From CAWEWH01 sp963812775 (lineage in GTDB: Bacteria > Pseudomonadota > Alphaproteobacteria > Rhizobiales > Beijerinckiaceae): a stretch of DNA of 64,000 nucleotides. The notes under the pieces were generated by a model that worked only from the letters and a program-made list of their open reading frames with translations, searched no databases and was not told where the DNA came from. Positions 27,191 through 35,171 of this stretch are shown here, piece after piece; position 1 is the stretch's first letter, and each line of letters starts with the position of its first letter. The stretch is taken from contig CAWEWH010000009.1 in assembly GCA_963812775.1 (NCBI GenBank), positions 248,001 through 312,000 on the forward strand. Direction: 5' to 3'. The position numbers were made by a program, and so were the translations under genes.

Positions 27191-28136
27191 CACGCGCTCC
27201 TCGCACGACGCCGCGGCGCGGCGCCGCCATCGCGAACGGTCAGCGTCGCCCAACCGTCGTGCTCGATGCGCCGCGAGAGGCGTAGCCCTTGCGCGGCGTA
27301 GGCGGATAGCACGCCGGGTACGTCGCGCGCCAGAAGGCCCGAGAGGACGAGAACGCCGCGGCTGGGCCGCAGCACGGCGCGAAGCGAGGGCGCAAGACGC
27401 CTCAGCGGCGTCGCCAGGATATTGGCAAAGACGAGGTCGAAATGTCGGCGGCGGCGCGCTGAGGCGTGGCCAAGGCCTGGGGCAGCGTAAACCCTGAACG
27501 CATGCCGCGACCGCGTTGCCACACGCATTGCCGCGCGCCACCGCGGCGGCGACGGGATCGATGTCGCCGGCAACGACCGACCGTTTCAGGGCCTTGGCGG
27601 CCGCGATCGCCAGGATGCCGGTGCCCGTGCCCACGTCGAGCACGGCGCGCGGCCGGCGCCGCTTCAGCTCTGCGTCGAGTGCCTCGAGGCAGCCGAGCGT
27701 CGTCCCGTGATGTCCGGTTCCGAAGGCGAGCGCCGCATCGATGCGGATGCCGATGTCGTTCGCGGCGACAGCCACCCTGTCGTGGCTGCCATGAATCGAG
27801 AAACCGCCCGGCCCGCACCGGCTTGAGGACCGCGAGACCTGCCTTGATCCAGTCGGTGGGCGAGAGGGCCGCAAAGGCGGCGCGGTCGGCCCATTGCCCG
27901 ACGATGGGCCGGATGAGATCCCGCACCATCGCCTCATCGGGGTCGCGGGCGAAATACGCCTCGAGCAGCCACCTGCCGCCGGCCGTCTCGAAGGCCGCCA
28001 CTGCCGTCTCGGCCGGGTCGAAAATCTCGCCGATCAGATCGATCATGGCGCGCGCCGAGGTTTCGTCGGTGGCCAGGCGCATGACGCGCGTCGGCTTGTG
28101 AGGCGGCAGGCCCTCGAGCATGGGGCGGGTTACCAT
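27190..28136 (-). CDS. prmA: Ribosomal protein L11 methyltransferase, frameshifted
   Basis: Methylates ribosomal protein L11 using S-adenosylmethionine. N-terminal domain from ATG 28136, then AFGTGHHGTTLGCLEAL and the AdoMet loop VLDVGTGTGILAIAAAKAL, then FDLVFANILATPL (the NIL-type motif IV). Two single-base insertions are needed: near 27800, where GRFL should run into IHGSHDR, and near 27505, before FRVYAAPGLG. Corrected length is 314 residues, in line with PrmA. Upstream of and coupled to pepP, a common gene pair in alphaproteobacteria. Confidence 0.83.
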
Positions 28137-28259
28137 GCCTGCGGCGACCGCGCGAGCCCGGCAGAACTCCCTCCAGGGCAAGGCTGAAGCCGTGTGCGCC
28201 GCCGCACCGACGCGAGACAGCCCGCCTGCTTGGTGGCAGGGCGAACCGCCGAGGCTCTG

Positions 28260-30029
28260 ATGTCCGCCGTCCCGCAGCGCCAGCTGCCTGCCCGTCACGT
28301 GCCCAGCCGGCTCGACATGCTGGTGTTCGGCATGAAGGCCAGCGTGTTCCGGCTCTTGCGGCGGCTGGGCGAGATCGCCGCGCGCACGCCCGTCAACCGC
28401 CACGCCAAAGCCGCCGCGCTTGCCCATGCGCCGATCGTGGCATCGGTGCGCTCGCCGCTGTGGACCACGAAGGGCGGCGACAAGGAACAGGCGCTGACCG
28501 CCGGCAAGGTTCAGAATCTGCGCGTTGCACTTGGCGGCCTCGACGGCGTCGAGATCGAGGCCGGCGCGGTGTTCAGCTTCTGGAAGCAGATCGGCAAGCC
28601 GGTGGCGCGCCGCGGCTTCGTCAAGGGACGCGAGCTGCGCGAAGGCTGCCTTATCGCCTCGACGGGCGGCGGCCTCTGCCAACTCTCCAACGCACTCTAC
28701 GAGGCCGCCTTGAGGGCTGGCTTTAGTGTCGTCGAGCGCCACGCCCATAGCCGCATCGTGCCGGGCTCGCGTGCCGCGCAGGGGCGCGACGCGACCGTGT
28801 TCTGGAACTATGTCGATCTGCGTTTCGCCGCCCCGCAGGCTTTCCGTATCGAGGCGCGCCTGACGGCGCGGGACCTCGAAATCGTCATCCGCTCAAAGGC
28901 CGGCGCGCCGGCGACCGTCGTCAACCGCGACGGGCCGGACGCGCGCGCCGCCGCGCAAGATTGCAACAGCTGCAACGAAACGGGGTGCCACATGCACGAC
29001 CCGGATTTGGCCCAGAGCTCCCGTCGGCCGACGGCCTGGCTGGTTGATGCCGCCATGCCGGAATTCGCTGAGCTGCTGGCCGAGCGGGCGACACCCTTCG
29101 ATGCGCTGTTCGTGCCGCTCAAGTCGACACGGCCGCGCTATCGCTGGCCGACGGGTAGCTGCGGCACCGAGGTGAACGCGCCGCTGATCGCGCTCTCGCG
29201 CGCCTTGCGCTTGCGGTACGCCCCCACGCAGGGCCAAGCGCTGCAGAGCCTGCTCTTGGCCTATGACGAAAGGCTCGCTCGCCACTATGCCAAGCGGCTC
29301 TCGCATCTCCACACCCACGTGGTGATCTCGCAAAGCCTGTTGCCGCACCTGTGGAGCCTCGGCGCGCTGCAGGGCCGCTCCTTCGAAGTGCTCATGGACC
29401 GCTGGCCGATGGGTGAATTGCAGGCCCGCCTTGACGATGCCCTCCTGCATTATCCGGAAAGTCCGACGCTTGGCGACTTCCGTGCGCCTGCCGAGTTGGT
29501 CGCCGCTGAGACCCAGGCGCTGAAAGCCGCTGAGCGGCTCTACACGCCGCACGCCGAGATCGCGCGCCTCTTCCCGAGGAAGACGGTATTGCTGAATTGG
29601 ATCTCGCCCGCCGCAGCACCGATCGCCGCTGGTGGCCACACCATCCTGTTCCCGGCCTCGGCCCTCGGCCGCAAAGGCGCCTATCAGCTGCGCGAGGCCT
29701 TGCAGGGGCTCGATGTGACGCTCCTCGTCACTGGCGCGGCGCGGGAGACCGCCGGCCATTTCTGGAGGGATGTCGACGCACATCAGCACAAGGGCGCCCT
29801 GCCCGATCGCCTCGCCGCCGTCGTGTTGCCGGCAATCGTCGAGCACCAGCCCCGCGCGCTGCTGCACGGCCTCGCCGCCGGCCTGCCGGTGATCGCCACC
29901 GCGGCCTGCGGTTTGGGTGAGCAGGCGGGCGTTACCATCGTGCCGCCTTACGACGCCTATGCCTTGCGGCAGGCGATCGTTGCCGTTCTCAAGCGGCACA
30001 AGAGCGCCTCTGCGCGTTCCACCCCCTGA
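28260..30029 (+). CDS. VanW-domain protein fused to a glycosyltransferase-like domain
   Basis: 589 residues from ATG 28260 (frame open to 28194). Residues ~85-215 are a VanW domain: GAVFSFWKQIGKPVARRGF, CLIASTGGGLCQLSNALYEA and VVERHAHSRIVPGS. A compact metal-like cluster follows, C235-x2-C238-x4-C243-H244-x-H246. The C-terminal ~340 residues look like a GT-B glycosyltransferase remnant: THVVISQSLLPHLWSLGAL, then TILFPASALGRKGAYQLREA and HGLAAGLPVIATAACGLGEQ near the end, where sugar-nucleotide contacts usually lie. VanW domains occur in glycopeptide-resistance operons but are widespread in species without resistance; the role is unknown. No signal peptide, so probably cytoplasmic. Confidence 0.8.
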   Translation: MSAVPQRQLPARHVPSRLDMLVFGMKASVFRLLRRLGEIAARTPVNRHAKAAALAHAPIVASVRSPLWTTKGGDKEQALTAGKVQNLRVALGGLDGVEIEAGAVFSFWKQIGKPVARRGFVKGRELREGCLIASTGGGLCQLSNALYEAALRAGFSVVERHAHSRIVPGSRAAQGRDATVFWNYVDLRFAAPQAFRIEARLTARDLEIVIRSKAGAPATVVNRDGPDARAAAQDCNSCNETGCHMHDPDLAQSSRRPTAWLVDAAMPEFAELLAERATPFDALFVPLKSTRPRYRWPTGSCGTEVNAPLIALSRALRLRYAPTQGQALQSLLLAYDERLARHYAKRLSHLHTHVVISQSLLPHLWSLGALQGRSFEVLMDRWPMGELQARLDDALLHYPESPTLGDFRAPAELVAAETQALKAAERLYTPHAEIARLFPRKTVLLNWISPAAAPIAAGGHTILFPASALGRKGAYQLREALQGLDVTLLVTGAARETAGHFWRDVDAHQHKGALPDRLAAVVLPAIVEHQPRALLHGLAAGLPVIATAACGLGEQAGVTIVPPYDAYALRQAIVAVLKRHKSASARSTP

Positions 30030-30048
30030 GCTTCGCGGGGACTTTGCT

Positions 30049-30744
30049 TCAAGCGCTCATCCATTCTTCGAGCGCCGCATTGACTTCGGCCGGCCGCTCG
30101 AGGGTTGCGAGGTGACCGCATGCCGTCACCACGACAAGCCGGCTTCCTTTGATCCCGGCCGCCATTTCCTCGGCGTGGGCAGGGGGCGTCAGCTCGTCGC
30201 TGTCGCCCACCAGCACCAATGTTGGACAGGAAATGGCGGCCAGCAGCGGCCTTGAATCCGCGCGAGCCATGATGGCGTGCTGCTGACGCAGATAGGCTGC
30301 AGCGCCAACGTCTTCATGCATGGCGTTCACGATCCCTTTGAGCATGGCGTCGGTCCGCCGGCTCTGGTGCACCAGGAGCGGGAAGTGCATGTCGAGAACC
30401 TCGGCAAAGCGCCCCGCCCGCGCCAAGGCGATGCGCTCCTTGCGCAACACCGTCTGCTCGGGCCGTTCCGGCTGCGCCGACGTGTCGAGCAGCGCGAGCT
30501 TCGCGACGCGCTCCGGCGCTTGGCGCATGATCTCGAAGGCGACATAGCCGCCCATTGACAGACCCGCGAGCGCGAAGCGCGGCGGCGCCTCGGCGAGGGC
30601 GCGGCGCGCCATCGTCGCGATCGTGTCGTCACGCGTCGTATCGGCAACCGCGACGAACCCATGCCGCCAAAGCAAGGGGATTTGTTCGCCATAGAGGCGC
30701 GGCGAGCAGCCAAGGCCAGGGACGAGAAGAACAGGATCAGACAC
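30049..30744 (-). CDS. Alpha/beta hydrolase (BioH/esterase-like)
   Basis: 231 residues. VLLVPGLGCSPRLYGEQIPL gives the oxyanion strand, LAGLSMGGYVAFEIM the nucleophile elbow G-L-S-M-G, VLVGDSDELTPP the catalytic Asp region and VVTACGHLATLERP the catalytic His. All catalytic residues are present. The family includes pimeloyl-ACP methyl esterase, 3-oxoadipate enol-lactonase and many general esterases; the substrate cannot be told. Convergent with the VanW-domain gene. Confidence 0.85.
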   Translation of the reverse strand: MSDPVLLVPGLGCSPRLYGEQIPLLWRHGFVAVADTTRDDTIATMARRALAEAPPRFALAGLSMGGYVAFEIMRQAPERVAKLALLDTSAQPERPEQTVLRKERIALARAGRFAEVLDMHFPLLVHQSRRTDAMLKGIVNAMHEDVGAAAYLRQQHAIMARADSRPLLAAISCPTLVLVGDSDELTPPAHAEEMAAGIKGSRLVVVTACGHLATLERPAEVNAALEEWMSA

Positions 30745-30858
30745 GACTTGTTCTCAGTTGCTCACGTGAGCCAACGCGTAATTTGGCTGGCGCACAAGTC
30801 CGTTCGGCACAACCGGCCCGACGTTGACCGCACCGATGCCGGCGCTACTCATCGCGCA

Positions 30859-31494
30859 ATGTGCAATCTTTACAGTCAGACCAAGCCGCAGGATGCCATC
30901 CGGGATTTGTTCAGTATCACTGAGGACAATTCCGGCAACCAGCCGCCGCTGCCTGGAATTTTCCCCGACATGATGGCGCCGGTGATCCGCAATCACGGCG
31001 CCGGCCGCGAGATGCTGATGATGCGCTGGGGCTTCCCGCCCCCACCCAATACCGGCCCACGGCCGGTCACCAATGTCCGCAACCTCGCATCGTCCTATTG
31101 GCGCGGCTGGATGAGCCCGGAATGGCGCTGCCTCGTGCCGGCCACCTCGTTTTGCGAATGGACCGACGGCCACCCCAAGGTGACGCATTGGTTCGCCCTC
31201 GACGACAGCCGGCCACTCTTCGCCTTCGCGGGCCTGTGGCGGCCGTGGACGGGCGAGCGCAAGAAGGAGACGGGCAAGCACCTGCTGTTCTCGATCCTCA
31301 CGACGACCGCCAACGACGTGGTGAAGCCGGTCCACGCGCAGGCCATGCCCGTGATGCTGACAGGCGAAGAACAGTATGATTTGTGGCTATCGGCGCCCGC
31401 CGAGGACGCCTTGGTGTTGCAGCGCCCTTTGCCAGCCGAGGAGCTCAAGGTCGTGGCGCGAGGCGAGAAGGAGGATCCGGCAGCAGCCGCCTGA
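30859..31494 (+). CDS. SOS response-associated peptidase (SRAP/HMCES family)
   Basis: 211 residues starting MCNLYS at ATG 30859; Cys2 becomes the catalytic N-terminal residue after removal of Met. SRAP proteins form a thiazolidine crosslink to abasic sites in single-stranded DNA. Conserved elements seen: RWGFPPPPNTGPRPVTNVRN, RCLVPATSFCEW with the conserved Glu, FAFAGLWRPW and VKPVHAQAMPVML (conserved His). The frame is open to 30661 but the catalytic Cys requires the later start. Followed by yjbQ after 6 bases. Confidence 0.88.
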   Translation: MCNLYSQTKPQDAIRDLFSITEDNSGNQPPLPGIFPDMMAPVIRNHGAGREMLMMRWGFPPPPNTGPRPVTNVRNLASSYWRGWMSPEWRCLVPATSFCEWTDGHPKVTHWFALDDSRPLFAFAGLWRPWTGERKKETGKHLLFSILTTTANDVVKPVHAQAMPVMLTGEEQYDLWLSAPAEDALVLQRPLPAEELKVVARGEKEDPAAAA

Positions 31495-31500
31495 ACTTCC

Positions 31501-31920
31501 ATGCCGCACTTGATTCATCACCTCAGCGTTCCGACGGGCGGCCCCGGCCTCGTTGAGGTGACGCGGCCGGTCGTTGAATGGGTGCGCCGGCAGAGCATCG
31601 CGACAGGCCTGCTGACCGTCTATTGCCGGCACACCTCATGCTCGTTGCTGGTTCAGGAGAACGCCGACCCCGATGTGCGCACCGACCTCGAGGCATATTT
31701 CCGCAAGATCGCGCCGGAGGGACGCGGCCTCTACGTGCACGACATCGAGGGTCCCGACGACATGCCGGCCCATATCAGGACCGCTTTGACGCAGACGCAT
31801 CTCGCTATCCCGGTCGAGAACGGCGGGCTGCTGCTCGGGCAATGGCAGGGCATCTATCTCTTCGAGCATCGCTCGGCGCCGCACACCCGCGAACTCGTCC
31901 TTCACCTGGCGGGAGAGTAA
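31501..31920 (+). CDS. YjbQ/UPF0047 family protein
   Basis: 139 residues. Single-domain protein with CRHTSCSLLVQENADPDVRTDLE carrying the conserved HTS and Asp ligands, ALTQTHLAIPVENG and GQWQGIYLFEHRSAPHTREL near the end. Members have been reported with secondary thiamine-phosphate synthase activity in vitro, but the biological role is open. Six bases after the SRAP gene stop, so cotranscribed. Confidence 0.85.
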   Translation: MPHLIHHLSVPTGGPGLVEVTRPVVEWVRRQSIATGLLTVYCRHTSCSLLVQENADPDVRTDLEAYFRKIAPEGRGLYVHDIEGPDDMPAHIRTALTQTHLAIPVENGGLLLGQWQGIYLFEHRSAPHTRELVLHLAGE

Positions 31921-32110
31921 GCAGACGCCGGCCCTCTTAAGAGCCCGTTAACAACGTTTTCGATGCGGTCCCCGCCCGCGGCCGTAGCGCCATGGCAGAC
32001 GGCCGTTTCTCGATGCGCCGCCTTGGAGTGGCCCAATTTCGGGCGCGGTTGTAAGGACTTGCGATATGCACGCAAGGCAGGTAGTGCCTCGGGGTTGGGG
32101 GTCTTTCCGG

Positions 32111-33313
32111 ATGTCAAATCGCTGGGTCGCATTGGCGGCGCTCTTCACAGTACGCCTGACGATGTCCTTTCAATTCGAGAACGTCGCCGCGGTCGCTCCG
32201 CTGATGCAGCGCAACCTCGGCGTGAGCTTGGCCGAAATCGGATTTCTCATCGGCGTCTATCTGCTGCCCGGCGTCTTGCTAGCCATCCCGGGCGGCGCCA
32301 TCGGGCGCCACTTCGGTGATCGGCGCGCGGTCTGCGGCGGTCTGCTGCTGACCATTATCGGCGGCATCGTGACCGTAGCGTGGAGCGATTGGAACGCCCA
32401 GTTGATTGGCCGGCTTGTCGCCGGAGCCGGCGGCGTCATGCTGAGCGTGGTCATGACCAAGATGGTGGTCGACTGGTTCAGCGGCCGCGAGACGGCGACC
32501 GCAATGGCCGTCTACCTCAACTCCTGGCCGGCCGGCATCGCGTTGGCGCTGCTCGTCCTGCCACCCATCGGTGTGACCTTCGGCGAGCAGGGAGCCTTCA
32601 TCGTTTCGACTTTCGTCGTTGCGTTCGGCCTCGTGCTGTTCCTGACGATCTATCGCGACCCACCCGCCGAGGCCGTAAGGGCGGGCGGCACGACCGCGCC
32701 ACCCCAACGCCTTCCGATGAACGCGCCGATTTTGGCGGCCCTCTTCACCGCCAGCCAGATCTGGTGCTTTTACAATATCGCCTTCGCCATGGTGTTTTCG
32801 TTCGGTCCGACGCTGCTGACTGAGCGCGGCTACTCGATTGCCACGGCCGGCTCGGCGGTGAGCATCGTGCTGTGGCTGTCGATCGTCTCGGTACCACTCG
32901 GCGGAGTGCTCGCCGACCGGACAGGGTATGGCAACCTTATTCTGGTTGCCGGCTCGCTGGTGATGGCCGCGTTGCTGATTGCCGCCGGGTACCTTGGCAA
33001 CGTTGCATTGACGTTCGTGCTCATGGGACTGCTCTGCGGCATCCCGGTGGGCAGCATCATGGAGCTGCCGGCGCGCCTGCTGTCGAGCGAGCACCGCGCC
33101 ATGGGCATGGGGATCTTCTTCACCGTCTACTATGTCGGAATCGTCGTCGGTGCGGTACTGGCGGGCTCCATCGCCGTTTGGGCCGGCACAGCGCGGGCCA
33201 CCTTCGAATTCGGCGCCGCCTTGATCCTCCTTTGCCCCTTGTTGCTCCTGGCATTCCGGCGGCTGGAATCGGCGGCAAGGGACCCGCGCCTGGTGCCGAC
33301 CCGGGCGGAATAG
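32111..33313 (+). CDS. MFS transporter (CynX/NimT-like)
   Basis: 400 residues from ATG 32111; the frame extends to 32066. Twelve hydrophobic segments in two halves; the loop after TM2 has GGAIGRHFGDRRAVCG, the major-facilitator signature, and GGVLADRTGYGNL repeats it in the second half. The family transports small anions or nitrate-related compounds, but substrate is unknown. It lies alone between a hypothetical-free gap and cspA. The upstream gap 31921-32110 has no visible feature. Confidence 0.85.
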   Translation: MSNRWVALAALFTVRLTMSFQFENVAAVAPLMQRNLGVSLAEIGFLIGVYLLPGVLLAIPGGAIGRHFGDRRAVCGGLLLTIIGGIVTVAWSDWNAQLIGRLVAGAGGVMLSVVMTKMVVDWFSGRETATAMAVYLNSWPAGIALALLVLPPIGVTFGEQGAFIVSTFVVAFGLVLFLTIYRDPPAEAVRAGGTTAPPQRLPMNAPILAALFTASQIWCFYNIAFAMVFSFGPTLLTERGYSIATAGSAVSIVLWLSIVSVPLGGVLADRTGYGNLILVAGSLVMAALLIAAGYLGNVALTFVLMGLLCGIPVGSIMELPARLLSSEHRAMGMGIFFTVYYVGIVVGAVLAGSIAVWAGTARATFEFGAALILLCPLLLLAFRRLESAARDPRLVPTRAE

Positions 33314-33349
33314 GACGCGTGCATGCCGGGTCGAGAGGGACCCCACGCC

Positions 33350-33378
33350 TTGCATTTGGCGCATGTTTCAACTACATA
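33350..33378 (+). promoter_or_regulatory. Candidate cspA promoter
   Basis: TTGCAT (33350-33355) and TACATA (33373-33378) are 17 bases apart; predicted start near 33385. That gives a ~145-base untranslated leader before cspA, as usual for cold-shock mRNAs whose leader folds differently with temperature. Both hexamers are imperfect. Confidence 0.45.
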
Positions 33379-33529
33379 GCGACCATCGAGATTTGGCCGG
33401 ACGACTGGGCCGCTTCGCCTCGCTAAACGCCGGGCGCACGTTTCAGACCACCTCTCCAAACATCGACCAAACGGCAGGGGCTAAGACGCCGCCTGCCAAA
33501 CGTGCATCAAACCTAAGGACTATCTCTCT

Positions 33530-33739
33530 ATGGCTACCGGTACCGTGAAATGGTTCAACGACCAGAAGGGCTACGGCTTCATTCAGCCCGACCAGGGTGG
33601 CAAGGACGTGTTCGTCCACATCAGCGCTGTTGAGCGAGCGGGCATGCGCGGCCTCCGCGAAGGTCAGAAGGTCACGTACGAGGTGACCACTGACCGCCGC
33701 ACCGGCAGCGAATCGGCCGACAACCTGCAATCTGCGTAA
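33530..33739 (+). CDS. cspA: Cold-shock protein
   Basis: 69 residues: GTVKWFNDQKGYGFIQPDQG with RNP1 KGYGFI, and DVFVHISAVERAG with RNP2 VFVHI. A single cold-shock domain that binds single-stranded RNA and DNA. AAGGA lies 10 bases before the ATG. Followed by a strong hairpin and infA, an arrangement seen in Rhizobiales. Confidence 0.92.
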   Translation: MATGTVKWFNDQKGYGFIQPDQGGKDVFVHISAVERAGMRGLREGQKVTYEVTTDRRTGSESADNLQSA

Positions 33740-33747
33740 GGTGATGC

Positions 33748-33770
33748 GGGGAGTGCCCACCGCACTCCCC
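33748..33770 (+). terminator. GC-rich hairpin after cspA
   Basis: Nine-base perfect stem GGGGAGTGC / GCACTCCCC with CCACC loop, 8 bases after the cspA stop and 32 bases before infA. There is no T-run, so it may stabilise the cspA message or attenuate read-through rather than fully terminate. Confidence 0.6.
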
Positions 33771-33802
33771 CGCCTCCGGTTCAAACTCAGGACCCTTAGC
33801 GC

Positions 33803-34076
33803 ATGGCGAAGGAAGAGCTTCTTCAGTTCGAAGGTCAGGTGGTCGAGGTCCTGCCCGGACGCGCGCTTCCGCGTGCATCTCGACGAAGGTCACGAGATCG
33901 TCGCCTACACGGCCGGCAAGATGAAGAAGAACCGCATCAAGACGCTCGCGGGCGACCGCGTCACCGTCGAGATGTCGCCCTACGACCTCGGCAAGGGCCG
34001 GCTGATCTTCCGACACAAGGACGAGCGGGCAGCTGCGGCAGCCCCACGGCGGCCGCAGAATTTCAAGCGGCGCTGA
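33803..34076 (+). CDS. infA: Translation initiation factor IF-1, frameshifted
   Basis: S1-like OB-fold factor of the 30S initiation complex. AKEELLQFEGQVVEVLP runs to about 33858; one extra G in CCCGGACGCG shifts the frame, after which DARFRVHLDEGHEIVAY, GKMKKNRIKTLAGDRV and VEMSPYDLGKGRLIFRHK follow. Corrected length is 90 residues, including a basic C-terminal extension AAPRRPQNFKRR found in the Rhizobiales IF-1 next to cspA. IF-1 is essential unless a second copy exists, so the shift is probably a sequence error. Confidence 0.85.
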
Positions 34077-34145
34077 GCGGTTCGCCGAACGCAACCCTCT
34101 CGCCATTCACCATGCGCCCCATTGATTACCCAGGGGCGCACCAGA

Positions 34146-34161
34146 CGGGACCGAAGTCCCG
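34146..34161 (+). other. Small CGGGAC-CGAA-GTCCCG hairpin
   Basis: Perfect six-base-pair stem with a CGAA loop, 32 bases before the small basic protein gene at 34194. Could be a leader structure or weak terminator for infA; no T-run. Confidence 0.35.
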
Positions 34162-34193
34162 AACCGAGGCCAGAACGGTCTCGAAGGAAAGCA

Positions 34194-34421
34194 ATGAACT
34201 TCACACTGACCATGCGGCGCGCTCGCAAGAGCCGGCGCCATGAATTGCGTACATTCACCATCGGCCGTTTGTGGCGCCGCGACGGCGAGCAGGAGACCGA
34301 GGTGAGCCATCTTCTCGATCGGACTTACCGCTACCACTCCTTGCGCGAGCTGACGTGGCATCTGGCGGACCGGTTCTCCGTGCCGGTCGGCGCCGTCGCG
34401 GTGACGAAGAAGGCCGCCTAG
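34194..34421 (+). CDS. Small basic hypothetical protein
   Basis: 75 residues. TCTCGAAGGAAAGCA provides a ribosome site before ATG 34194, which I choose over the upstream open frame. Basic start TMRRARKSRRHELR, then FTIGRLWRRDGEQETEVSHL and LRELTWHLADRFSVPVGAVA. No membrane segment. Same direction as cspA and infA, so possibly part of the same regulated group. Family not recognised. Confidence 0.6.
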   Translation: MNFTLTMRRARKSRRHELRTFTIGRLWRRDGEQETEVSHLLDRTYRYHSLRELTWHLADRFSVPVGAVAVTKKAA

Positions 34422-34469
34422 CCAAATAGCGCCGCGCCACCGCGCCCCGCGCGCGGCGCCGGGCTCGGC

Positions 34470-35171
34470 CTAGACAATTTCGCTACCTGCCGCTTCCCAC
34501 AAGAATTGGCGCACGATCTGCGCCGCTTGATAGGGTACTGTCTGCAGCAAGAAATGCGGCGCATCGAGCACGGCCTCGCGTGAATTTGGCACGACGCGCG
34601 CGATCAGGCGCGACGCCGATGCCGGCACGAGCCGGTCGCGCGCCGCCCGCAGATAGAGCACGGGGACACGGATGGCGCCGCACTGGTCGACAACGTCAAC
34701 GCCCAACACCGAGCCGATCCTTCCCCGAACGACGGCGGGTGCGATCTGCCGCAACGCACGATCCAATCGAGATCGCAGCGCGTGATGCGAAAGCGAGTTC
34801 ATGAGCAGGAGGCTCATGATCGCCGGCGGAACACGCTCGATAGGAAGCCGGTCGGCAATCCTGCTCAAACCACCAAGCAACCGACGCGGACTTCGCGCAA
34901 ACGTGCAACAGAGGACAAGGCCCTTGAGATGCATCGGACATGACGCGGCGAGCAAGATGGCGACAGGCCCGGAAAAAAACTCGCCGAGAAGCACGTAGGG
35001 CTCGTCGTCGGGCAGGCCCTGGCGAACGCGCGTATCCAATTCGCGATAAGTCAGGAATTCCTTTGGTGGGTAGCGAACGACGGTGACGGGGGCGTGAGCG
35101 CCAATCGCTTCGACAAACGGTTCCAACAGCTCACCCGTCCCGTCGAGGCCGGGTAGAAGGACAACCCTCAC
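34470..35171 (-). CDS. Alpha/beta hydrolase with altered nucleophile elbow
   Basis: 233 residues from GTG 35171, which overlaps the ligA stop as GTGA. VRVVLLPGLDGTGELLEPFV is the oxyanion strand; VLYLRAARDRLVPASASR the acid region; VLDAPHFLLQTVP contains the His. The expected elbow GESFSGP reads GEFFSGP here, from GAG TTT TTT TCC, so the nucleophile Ser is replaced by Phe in this sequence. Either the protein is catalytically dead or a base error lies in the T-run. Last gene of the long minus-strand series. Confidence 0.75.
   Translation of the reverse strand: MRVVLLPGLDGTGELLEPFVEAIGAHAPVTVVRYPPKEFLTYRELDTRVRQGLPDDEPYVLLGEFFSGPVAILLAASCPMHLKGLVLCCTFARSPRRLLGGLSRIADRLPIERVPPAIMSLLLMNSLSHHALRSRLDRALRQIAPAVVRGRIGSVLGVDVVDQCGAIRVPVLYLRAARDRLVPASASRLIARVVPNSREAVLDAPHFLLQTVPYQAAQIVRQFLWEAAGSEIV

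Noticed and set aside
28260..30029. VanW protein as a vancomycin-resistance determinant
   Set aside because: No vanRS, vanHAX or vanY neighbours and the host is Gram-negative with a normal ddl; VanW domains are widespread.
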